5,234 nucleotides of DNA. It comes from Candidatus Cloacimonadota bacterium. Lineage in GTDB: Bacteria; Cloacimonadota; Cloacimonadia; Cloacimonadales; TCS61. The position numbers and the translations under genes were made by a program. Location of the stretch: contig JAMOPB010000482.1 of NCBI GenBank assembly GCA_027064945.1, positions 1 through 5,234 of the forward strand, read 5' to 3'. How positions within the stretch are numbered: the first letter of the stretch is position 1; each line of letters starts with the position of its first letter. Of the stretch, positions 1 to 5,234 are shown one piece after another. The notes below the pieces were generated by a model. The model worked only from the letters and a program-made list of their open reading frames with translations. It searched no databases and was not told where the DNA came from.

Positions 1-659
1 ACATCATAATTCCCGGCTTCTACATCTACTATCTCATTTTTTGCAGCAATCATTTTTGCTTCTAAGCCGGTAATGAACTCTTCCAAATTAAAATAGGAAA
101 AATCTTCTCCACCAAAAACTTCTAAAACAGTTACCATGTTTTCATCTGCTACCGCTTTGCATTCGAAATAAATCGGACTATTAATTTCTTCTTTATTTAC
201 ACCATTGGAATTGATGATATATAATCTTTTGTAATTGCAAATAAATGTTCCAAAAATCTTAAATCCGTGCTTTTTAGCAGTATCAGCTAATTTTTGGAGG
301 ATATCAATTTTCATATCCAAGCTGATCTCGTTTATGTTGTTTTTCTTAGGAATTTTTTTAGCTTCGCGTGTGTCATCTTCCAAATCGATGAAATCCGGAT
401 CAGCTGGTAACTTGCTTAATATCTTTTGTGCCTCGATGATTTTAGCTTCAACTTCCTCGATTTTCGGATTTTTTAGTGAAAAACTATAAGATCTTTTCTC
501 GGAATAGATTGTTGTAATCAAACTAATAGATTCTTTGCTGATGTTATAGTTTGTCATATTTTGGAAAAATCTAAGAAAATCTGTTTCCCAGTATTTCAAA
601 TGAAATGATATTTTTAAATCAGGAAACTGTTTGCAAAGGTTGTTCAATTGGTGTCGCAT
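1..659 (-). CDS. TldD/PmbA (TldE-type) metallopeptidase-family protein, N-terminal half, cut by window edge
   Basis: Read on the minus strand from an ATG at 657-659, this gives 219 full codons with no stop and runs off the left edge, so the C-terminal half is missing. Family members are usually about 430-480 residues. Visible landmarks are a beta-rich segment near residues 45-64, a helix ending in LSKLPADPDFIDL (about 81-93, the family's typical 'A..LPxDPDF..L' stretch), IINSNGV (about 148-154, matching the conserved N-S-x-G turn), and VDVEAGNYDV at the edge, matching the 'v.pG.Y.VvL' strand that opens the second domain. In E. coli, TldD and TldE (PmbA) form a heterodimer that degrades or matures peptides such as microcin B17 and CcdA; only TldD carries the HExxxH zinc motif. 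That region lies beyond the window, so catalytic TldD and inactive TldE cannot be told apart here, though the sequence looks more PmbA-like. The start is fixed by a strong ribosome site. Family call is confident, the exact subunit is not. Confidence 0.85.
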   Translation of the reverse strand, partial: MRHQLNNLCKQFPDLKISFHLKYWETDFLRFFQNMTNYNISKESISLITTIYSEKRSYSFSLKNPKIEEVEAKIIEAQKILSKLPADPDFIDLEDDTREAKKIPKKNNINEISLDMKIDILQKLADTAKKHGFKIFGTFICNYKRLYIINSNGVNKEEINSPIYFECKAVADENMVTVLEVFGGEDFSYFNLEEFITGLEAKMIAAKNEIVDVEAGNYD

Positions 660-666
660 GATTATT

Positions 667-672
667 CTCCTT
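667..672 (-). promoter_or_regulatory. Shine-Dalgarno site of the TldD/PmbA gene
   Basis: On the minus strand the sequence reads AAGGAG, then seven bases, then the ATG. This is a full-strength ribosome binding site at ideal spacing and fixes the start of the leftward gene. Confidence 0.85.
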
Positions 673-703
673 GTTTTTTTTAATTCAAAAGAGTTTTTTT
701 GCT

Positions 704-733
704 TTGATATTGGCAAGTAAAAAGAGGTATTTT
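704..733 (+). promoter_or_regulatory. Weak candidate sigma-70-type promoter for the 404-residue gene
   Basis: TTGATA at 704-709 matches five of six bases of the -35 consensus. It is followed after 18 bases by TATTTT at 728-733, four of six for the -10. In DNA this AT-rich such matches occur by chance, so this is only a candidate. Confidence 0.25.
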
Positions 734-797
734 TGTCAGAAAATAATTTTACATAATTTAAGTTTTCTCAGCACAAATATATGGTTAGAAACTTTAA

Positions 798-2012
798 TTG
801 TGGGAAACTTTAAAGCATATATATGCAAAAAACTTGATAAACAACAAAAATCTTCTGCAAGAGGAAGTATTTCTTGAAGATGAAATTAATGTTAAAAATC
901 AAGATGCTCTTATTTACTTACTTTCGGAAGCAGATATTTCACACAATAATAATAGATTGTTTAATATGCTGATTGATATCTATCCGAATTTGTCGTTAGA
1001 AAACAGGTTGGCACTAATTTCTTTTTTAAAAGTATCACCTTCAGTAACAACAATTGATTATTGGTTAGAAAATTTTGATAAACTTACTCTTGTCGAGAAA
1101 AGATATTTTTTTACGACTCTTCAATATTATAATTGGGGAAAAATTAAACCTTATGTTTTAAAACAAATTTATCTTGGCGATCATTCAGAACTATATCTTG
1201 TAGAAGATATGATGAATTTTAATTTCAAAGAAAAATTTGATGCTGACATCAGGACTGCATTCGGATATTATTATTACAAGATAAATAATTTTGAGAAAGC
1301 TTTGAATTATGTGTCTGAAATTGATAATGAACGCGCTAAATTGATTAAGGAGAATATTGCATATTGTCAAAATAGTGATCTTTTTTGTGAGAAACAAGAA
1401 TCTTCACTTAAAGAAATTCCGATTAATGTTGCTCGGCTTGAAAAGGCAATTATAGATTCTTTGATAACTACTTCGTTTATTCTGGATTGCGAAGTGATAA
1501 AAGATAAGAATATTGAGAAATATGAAGAATTAAAGACAAATTACGAAGAACAATTAACTGCAATTCAAAAAAAATATAGTAATTTTGCTACAGCGATGAA
1601 TGAGGATGAACAAGCCATAAATAGAAATCTTTTTATGAAAGTGATTAACCAAACTTTTAGATATGAATTAAATTGTGGGAATGTAACATTTCACCCAAAA
1701 GATGAGAATAGATTTTTAGAAATTAAAATTAAAATTTCTAATCTTACTGATGAGGAAAAAATGTTTTATGCTGATGATTTTTATTTAGACGATAAGAAAA
1801 ATAAATCTAAAAGTATCTGGGAAGGAAGATATTATTTTAATTTTAGTGGGAATAAACAAAAAGAATTTATTTTGATAAAACCCAATTCTAAAGTCTATGT
1901 TTCATTAATCTTTGAAGTTGATTCAAGAGCTTCTGATTTTGTCCTTAGTTATGAAGATTCTGATAAATTGGATTTTGTAACTCCAAACTATTTTTCAGTA
2001 AGTAGGAAATAA
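798..2012 (+). CDS. Uncharacterised protein: helical-repeat N-terminal part plus C-terminal DUF4352-like beta-sandwich
   Basis: I do not recognise this 404-residue protein as a named family. Residues 1-200 look all-helical, with a TPR-like unit around 151-176 (a run of aromatic residues, then NNFEKALNYVSEI). Residues about 233-262 are charged and likely coiled coil. Residues about 285-402 look like a beta-sandwich: FLEIKIKISNLTDEE, then a loop with FYLDD, then FILIKPNSKVYVSLIFEVD and FVLSYED. That order (strand, polar loop, 'l.p...v...lvFev') is the pattern of DUF4352/telokin-like domains, often found in extracytoplasmic or lipoprotein contexts. No signal peptide, lipobox or membrane helix is seen, so as read it is cytoplasmic. 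The start is uncertain: the frame opens at TTG 798 directly after a TAA, with no ribosome site; other in-frame choices are TTG 834 and ATG 966. It is lower in G+C than its neighbours and rich in N, K, I, F and Y. The gene is real by length; its function is unknown. Confidence 0.8.
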   Translation: MWETLKHIYAKNLINNKNLLQEEVFLEDEINVKNQDALIYLLSEADISHNNNRLFNMLIDIYPNLSLENRLALISFLKVSPSVTTIDYWLENFDKLTLVEKRYFFTTLQYYNWGKIKPYVLKQIYLGDHSELYLVEDMMNFNFKEKFDADIRTAFGYYYYKINNFEKALNYVSEIDNERAKLIKENIAYCQNSDLFCEKQESSLKEIPINVARLEKAIIDSLITTSFILDCEVIKDKNIEKYEELKTNYEEQLTAIQKKYSNFATAMNEDEQAINRNLFMKVINQTFRYELNCGNVTFHPKDENRFLEIKIKISNLTDEEKMFYADDFYLDDKKNKSKSIWEGRYYFNFSGNKQKEFILIKPNSKVYVSLIFEVDSRASDFVLSYEDSDKLDFVTPNYFSVSRK

Positions 2013-2042
2013 AAAGCAAGATTATATGGTGAAGATCAAAAT

Positions 2043-2090
2043 TTATATATAAAATATAGTTGACAGATTAGAGCTATTCTCATTTGCAAA
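2043..2090 (+). promoter_or_regulatory. Candidate promoter region of the four-gene operon
   Basis: A perfect -35 hexamer TTGACA lies at 2060-2065, 54 bases before the PHP start codon, but the expected -10 position 17 bases on reads TTTGCA, which is poor. Just upstream, TATAAA at 2048-2053 could instead be a -10 but lacks a good -35. A promoter is expected in this 107-base gap because the preceding gene differs in composition and spacing; which element is used cannot be decided. Confidence 0.3.
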
Positions 2091-2108
2091 GATGAAAGAA
2101 AATTATTT

Positions 2109-2114
2109 AAAGGA
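2109..2114 (+). promoter_or_regulatory. Shine-Dalgarno site of the PHP gene
   Basis: AAAGGA lies five bases before the ATG at 2120 and supports that start. The protein's first metal-binding motif begins at residue 5, as expected for this family. Confidence 0.7.
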
Positions 2115-2119
2115 AAAAA

Positions 2120-2977
2120 ATGAGAAAAATAGATCTTCACATTCACACCAATTTTTCAGACGGTCTTCTTACTCCCAGACAAGTCTTGGAAATGGCGAAA
2201 AAAAACAATGTACAAATAATGGCTATTACGGATCACGACACTTTTGCAGGCTATGAAGATGTAAAAGAAATTGCGCAAGATTATGATATAGAACTTATTC
2301 CCGGAGTTGAAATTAGCACTATGCACAAAGGCATAGATGTGCATATTTTAGCATATTATCCCGATACAAATAACAAAGCGTTAACTGCCCAACTTGATGA
2401 AATTCAACATGGTCGTTTTTATCGCGCTAAAAAGATTTTAGCAAAATTAAACGATTTAGGCTTAGTTCTTTCGTTAGAGCATATCATCGAACTTGCAGGA
2501 AAAAACAATTTAATTGGCAGACCGCATATTGCACGAGCAATGGTAGAATTGGGCTATGTGTCCAATAAAAATGAAGCATTTGATCTTTATCTTGGAGAAG
2601 GTGCAAAAGCTTATGAACCAAAACCATCACCATCACCTGACAAAATTATTAAATTAATAAAAGCAGCAGGAGGAGTAGCTGTTTTAGCACATCCTCAAAC
2701 TCTTGGAAGCGACGAAATGATTTATGATATCATCGAAATGGGTATTGATGGTTTGGAAGTTTTTTATGGTAAAAGTACATATTATACAACTAATCATCTT
2801 GATGAGATTGCGTTAATGAATGGCTTAATCAGAACAGGCGGAACAGATTATCACGGTGAAAGCTATGATGATGAAGTTTTTGAGGCATTCAAAGCGCCCA
2901 AAAGTGTGATAATAGAGTTGAAAGCTAAATATAAAAGTAGAAGAAACATATTTAAGAGGATGTATGAAAAAATTTGA
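2120..2977 (+). CDS. PHP-domain phosphoesterase, TrpH/YciV (RNase AM) family
   Basis: A full-length PHP metal-dependent phosphoesterase of 285 residues, the usual size for the TrpH/YciV family. Metal-ligand motifs appear in order: DLHIHTNFSDG (H7, H9, D14), ITDHD (D38, H39), GVEIS (E64), VHILAY (H75), GRPHIARAM (H136), VAVLAHP (H191) and GTDYHG (D243, H245). The whole trinuclear metal site therefore looks intact. Characterised members hydrolyse 3',5'-nucleoside bisphosphates such as pAp and act as 5'-3' exonucleases on short RNAs; E. coli YciV (RNase AM) trims 5' ends of ribosomal RNA. Activity here is inferred from family; the exact substrate is not visible. It is cytoplasmic, with no signal peptide. 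It is the first gene of the operon, and its last 14 bases overlap the start of the next gene, so the two are probably translationally coupled. The basic tail (about 269-280, KYKSRRNIFKR) may help nucleic-acid contact, which is speculation. Confidence 0.92.
   Translation: MRKIDLHIHTNFSDGLLTPRQVLEMAKKNNVQIMAITDHDTFAGYEDVKEIAQDYDIELIPGVEISTMHKGIDVHILAYYPDTNNKALTAQLDEIQHGRFYRAKKILAKLNDLGLVLSLEHIIELAGKNNLIGRPHIARAMVELGYVSNKNEAFDLYLGEGAKAYEPKPSPSPDKIIKLIKAAGGVAVLAHPQTLGSDEMIYDIIEMGIDGLEVFYGKSTYYTTNHLDEIALMNGLIRTGGTDYHGESYDDEVFEAFKAPKSVIIELKAKYKSRRNIFKRMYEKI
2954..2960 (+). promoter_or_regulatory. Ribosome binding site inside the PHP gene for the downstream membrane-protein gene
   Basis: AAGAGGA sits within the last codons of the PHP gene and ends three bases before the ATG at 2964. 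It supports the overlapping start and coupled translation. Confidence 0.6.
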
Positions 2978-3527
2978 AAGTTTAGTTGATATTAATAAAC
3001 GGAAAGGACTTCCACGTTCTTATCGATTTAATCAATTTATAAGATGGTTTACCATTTTATTGGCTGTTTTTGCCATAGTTTATGCAGCTTGGGTTATTTT
3101 CTATAAAGTTGATGCGGATTCCAGTAAAGTGGTTAAATTTGTTCCAATAGTTATCATTTTCTTAGCTGTAAATTCACTTATTACAAACCTGTTTACATTA
3201 AATTCCATACGATTATTCGAAGATAAAATTAGTTTTCGTTATATTGGAAAAAAACCGGTTTCTGTAGCTTGGAAAGATTTTACTAAATTGGAACTTTCTG
3301 AAGGTAAACGTAAAACAGTGAAATTGATTTATTCAGATAATGGGGAAGAAAAAGATTTTAGATTTTTTCTTTCATTCCCACATATCTTAGAAGTTATCAA
3401 TAGTATTGCCGAAATGGCACCACAAATGGAACTTGATGAATTTATGAAAACTGTTGTAGTAAGCGAAAGAGAGAAAAATTTGTTCAAGAAAGCCGAATGG
3501 GTGAGTAAAGAGAAAGATGCTGAATAG
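2964..3527 (+). CDS. Small membrane protein with two transmembrane helices and a PH-like cytoplasmic domain
   Basis: This 187-residue protein begins with a basic cytoplasmic-type segment (residues 1-22, with NKRKGLPRSYR). Two hydrophobic helices follow, at about 26-47 and 57-78, joined by a short loop with charged residues. After them comes a beta-rich stretch (about 82-137: SIRLFEDKISFRYIG, SVAWKDFTKLELSEG, TVKLIYSDNG, DFRFFLSF) and a helix (about 139-152). Two helices followed by an 'i.l.ed.i.......  .i.w.di..i' strand pattern resemble bacterial PH-like (bPH) membrane proteins; this assignment is by pattern only. The tail (153-187) is charged and probably helical. The positive-inside rule puts both the N-terminus and the PH-like domain in the cytoplasm. 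The gene overlaps its neighbours on both sides (14 and 11 bases), so it is made in step with the PHP enzyme and the GT9 glycosyltransferase. Function is unknown; a scaffold or regulator at the inner membrane is a guess. Confidence 0.85.
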   Translation: MKKFESLVDINKRKGLPRSYRFNQFIRWFTILLAVFAIVYAAWVIFYKVDADSSKVVKFVPIVIIFLAVNSLITNLFTLNSIRLFEDKISFRYIGKKPVSVAWKDFTKLELSEGKRKTVKLIYSDNGEEKDFRFFLSFPHILEVINSIAEMAPQMELDEFMKTVVVSEREKNLFKKAEWVSKEKDAE

Positions 3528-4578
3528 AGATTGTAAATATTTCAGAGGTGATCTACCTTGCAAACCTCATAAATTAAAAGGCTACCATTGTGATGATTGC
3601 CCTGAATATGAGGTTTTTGAAAGTAGGATATTAATAATTAAACTCGGTGCTGCCGGAGATGTTATACGCTCCACTGTTATATTGCACGAGCTAAGAAATA
3701 AATTTCCCGATGCTGAAATTACTTGGCTGACAGAATATCCGATTTTAGTTCCAAAGAAATTTGTTGAAAATATTTTAAAATGGAATGATAAAACAACGGT
3801 TTGGTTATTGGCTAATGAATTTGATCTTTTGATCAATTTGGATAAAGATCCTCACGCTTTAGCTTTGGCAAAACAGGTTAAAGCAGCTGAAAAAAAAGGA
3901 TATTTACCCGATAAATTTGGGAAATGTGCACCTGCTGATGAAAATGCAATTCATAAATTCACTACAGGAATTTGGGATGATAAATGCATCGAAAATCGCA
4001 AAAGCTATCCGCAAGAAGCAATTGAGATTTTGGGATACAAATATAATTTCCAAAAATACATTTTAGAACTTCCTAAAATAAAGGATGATTTTTCTTTTCC
4101 TGCAGATAAGAAGATAATCGGTTTAAATACAGGATGTGGAACACGTTGGTTAACAAGACTTTGGGGCGAGAAAAATTGGATAGAACTGAGCAAAAGATTA
4201 TCTGATCTTGGATTTTTTCCAATCCTATTAGGTGGTCCAACTGAAGATAAATTGAATGAAAATATAGCTTCTGCCTGTCCGGCAAATTATTATGGTTATT
4301 TTAGTTTAGATAAATTTCTGCATTTGGTAAATCATTGCGATTTGGTAGTTACTTCTGTTACAATGGCGATGCATATTGCTATTGGATTTGAGAAAAAAAT
4401 AGTTTTGCTAAATAATATTTTTAATAAATATGAGTTTGAACTTTATGGATTAGGTGAGATTCTTGAACCAGATGATAGAGATTGCCTGGTTTGCTACAAA
4501 AATAGTTGTGAACGTGAATGTATGAGCACCATTTCTGTTGATCGTGTGCTTGATTCTATTTTAAAATTATTCAAATAA
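3517..4578 (+). CDS. GT9 (ADP-heptose:LPS heptosyltransferase-like) glycosyltransferase with cysteine-rich N-terminal leader
   Basis: A 353-residue GT-B enzyme, normal length for glycosyltransferase family 9. Before the first Rossmann domain lies an extra leader of about 35 residues carrying C6, C15, H18, H24, C25 and C28, a possible metal site. Then come RILIIKLGAAGDVIRST (37-53; D48 sits in the family's conserved GD motif), the EITWLTE strand (67-73), FDLLINLDKD (102-111), the second-domain opening KIIGLNTGCGTRW (199-211), FFPILLGGPTED (233-243), and DLVVTSVTMAMHIAIG (275-290). The last replaces the common 'gDTG..H' donor-site motif, keeping H286 but not the Asp. A second cysteine cluster follows near the end (C323, C326, C331, C335). 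GT9 enzymes transfer heptose or related sugars from nucleotide donors onto lipid A core or other surface glycans at the cytoplasmic face of the inner membrane. Donor and acceptor are not known here. The start is supported by the conserved leader and the 11-base overlap with the upstream gene. Confidence 0.9.
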   Translation: MLNRDCKYFRGDLPCKPHKLKGYHCDDCPEYEVFESRILIIKLGAAGDVIRSTVILHELRNKFPDAEITWLTEYPILVPKKFVENILKWNDKTTVWLLANEFDLLINLDKDPHALALAKQVKAAEKKGYLPDKFGKCAPADENAIHKFTTGIWDDKCIENRKSYPQEAIEILGYKYNFQKYILELPKIKDDFSFPADKKIIGLNTGCGTRWLTRLWGEKNWIELSKRLSDLGFFPILLGGPTEDKLNENIASACPANYYGYFSLDKFLHLVNHCDLVVTSVTMAMHIAIGFEKKIVLLNNIFNKYEFELYGLGEILEPDDRDCLVCYKNSCERECMSTISVDRVLDSILKLFK

Positions 4579-4582
4579 AACT

Positions 4583-5234
4583 ATGAAAATAGCATTTTTG
4601 GGACCTGTTTGGCCTTGGCGCGGTGGAATTGCTCAATTTATCTCTTTGTTGGCTGAAGAGCTGCAATCAGAGCAGCAAGTGAGAGCTTTTACTTTTATTA
4701 AACAATACCCTAAACTGATTTTTCCGGGAAAAGAACAATTAGATAAATCTGCTAAACATATCGATATTGATACAATTCAAAATCTTATTCCATACAATCC
4801 GCTAACTTGGAAGAAAACCGCAAAAGATATTATCGCTTGGAATCCTGACCTGCTCATCTTAAAATATTGGATTCCTTTTTTCGCTCCTGCTTTTGGTTAT
4901 ATTATTAGATATTTAAAAAAGCATTCAGATATCAAAGTGCATTATATCATCGATAATATTGATTTTCATGAAAAATGGTTTGCTGCTGATCTTTTATCTA
5001 AATATGCTTTAAATAAAGCTGATCGATTGATTTGTATGTCAGGTTCCGTTTATTCTGACGCTAAAAATTTACTTCCTAATTCAGAAATTATTGCAACAGT
5101 CCATCCTGTGTACGATTGTTACGACAATAATAATTTCTCAGCTGAAAAAGTAAGAGAAGAGATGCAAATTACAGATAAGAAAGTAATTCTTTTCTTTGGA
5201 TACATCAAAGCTTATAAAGGATTGGATTTATTAA
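4583..5234 (+). CDS. GT4-type glycosyltransferase (group 1), N-terminal part, cut by window edge
   Basis: The frame is open from the ATG at 4583 to the right edge (217 full codons, no stop), so the C-terminal half is missing; family members are usually 350-400 residues. The start MKIAFLGPVWPWRGGIAQF has the glycine-rich nucleotide-sugar loop (R13-G14-G15) of GT-B retaining enzymes. Later landmarks are NPDLLILKYW (87-96), the strand VHYIIDNIDFHE (119-130, with the usual N...HE acceptor-side pattern), KADRLICMSGSV (145-156, the 'ad.ii..S' strand), and VILFFGYIKAYKGLDLL (201-217), the classic opening of the second domain. These enzymes build surface polysaccharide, O-antigen or glycolipids from nucleotide sugars. 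The catalytic E-x7-E region is beyond the window. Only four bases separate it from the GT9 stop codon, and no Shine-Dalgarno site is seen, so it probably depends on translation of the GT9 gene. Family call is confident, sugar specificity unknown. Confidence 0.88.
   Translation, partial: MKIAFLGPVWPWRGGIAQFISLLAEELQSEQQVRAFTFIKQYPKLIFPGKEQLDKSAKHIDIDTIQNLIPYNPLTWKKTAKDIIAWNPDLLILKYWIPFFAPAFGYIIRYLKKHSDIKVHYIIDNIDFHEKWFAADLLSKYALNKADRLICMSGSVYSDAKNLLPNSEIIATVHPVYDCYDNNNFSAEKVREEMQITDKKVILFFGYIKAYKGLDLL

Larger units (their letters stand above)
660..797. other. Divergent intergenic region between the TldD/PmbA gene and the 404-residue gene
   Basis: These 138 bases separate two genes transcribed away from each other, so promoters for both should lie here. 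The region is very AT-rich with T-tracts at 674-681 and 694-700, about two helical turns apart, which could bend DNA or act as UP-like elements. No hairpin with a stable GC stem is seen. The segment can be read through in one plus frame (671-877), but that reading has no ribosome site and no recognisable protein, so I treat it as non-coding. Confidence 0.6.
2120..5234 (+). other. Translationally coupled four-gene operon (PHP, membrane PH-like protein, GT9, GT4)
   Basis: The junctions are a 14-base overlap (2964-2977), an 11-base overlap (3517-3527) and a 4-base gap (4579-4582), all on the plus strand, with no terminator or promoter-like gap between them. This is strong evidence for one transcript, probably continuing past the right edge with more surface-glycan genes. 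Confidence 0.8.

Noticed and set aside
235..489. Open frame of 84 codons on the plus strand
   Set aside because: It lies antisense within the TldD/PmbA gene, has no ribosome site, and its product shows no family pattern; the minus-strand reading matches a known family.
686..730. AAAAGAG-type direct repeats and a loose inverted repeat in the divergent region
   Set aside because: The matches are short and A/T-driven; they are not distinguishable from chance in this composition.
671..877. Open frame of 68 codons starting at TTG 671
   Set aside because: It has no ribosome site, overlaps the 404-residue gene, and encodes a low-complexity AT-driven peptide. Kept only as a possible frameshift clue in the findings.
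874..972. Short frame after AGAGGAAG (TTG 874 / ATG 880) reading like a small basic-hydrophobic peptide
   Set aside because: The ribosome-like site is well placed, but the frame is about 30 codons inside the longer gene and is most simply chance purine-rich coding sequence.
1191..1397. Open frame of 68 codons on the minus strand
   Set aside because: It is antisense to the 404-residue gene, with no ribosome site and an Ile/Phe-rich composition typical of AT-rich shadow frames.
2013..2119. Possible terminator after the 404-residue gene, including an AT palindrome around 2043-2056
   Set aside because: The palindrome is only A/T with no GC stem and no following T-run, so it is not a convincing rho-independent terminator.
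3582..3836. Minus-strand open frames within the GT9 gene (also 4005-4193 and 4073-4285)
   Set aside because: These are shadows of the well-supported GT9 coding sequence, with no recognisable product.

Overview
The window is AT-rich. Hand counts on scattered 60-base lines give about one third G+C in most genes and nearer one quarter in the second gene. It is densely coding, with plain Shine-Dalgarno sites before several genes. The proteins point to an anaerobic-type bacterium of the FCB/Cloacimonadota-like kind: a TldD/PmbA protein, a PHP phosphoesterase, and a GT9 glycosyltransferase with a cysteine-rich N-terminal leader. That placement is an inference from protein flavour and base composition; there is no marker gene here.

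Left part (1-659, minus strand): the N-terminal half of a TldD/PmbA (TldE-type) metallopeptidase-family protein. It reads leftward and is cut by the window edge. It starts behind a strong AAGGAG site. Between it and the next gene lies a 138-base divergent intergenic region with T-tracts and only weak promoter-like sequences.

Middle (798-2012, plus strand): a 404-residue protein of unknown function. It has a helical-repeat N-terminal part, a short coiled coil, and a C-terminal beta-sandwich resembling the DUF4352 fold. It is lower in G+C than its neighbours and has no convincing start codon or ribosome site, so it is the least ordinary gene in the window.

Right part (2120-5234, plus strand): a tight four-gene operon. 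A TrpH/YciV-type PHP phosphoesterase overlaps by 14 bases a two-helix membrane protein with a PH-like cytoplasmic domain. That gene overlaps by 11 bases a GT9 (heptosyltransferase-like) glycosyltransferase, and four bases later a GT4 glycosyltransferase begins, cut by the right edge. The two glycosyltransferases suggest the operon runs on into cell-surface glycan synthesis. The first two genes may be housekeeping passengers or may be linked to it; the sequence alone does not decide.

I saw no RNA genes, CRISPR array, insertion sequence or clear rho-independent terminator. Most of the window is ordinary. The points worth a second look are the unknown 404-residue protein and its start, the cysteine clusters and altered donor-site motif of the GT9 enzyme, and the PHP/membrane-PH/GT gene order.
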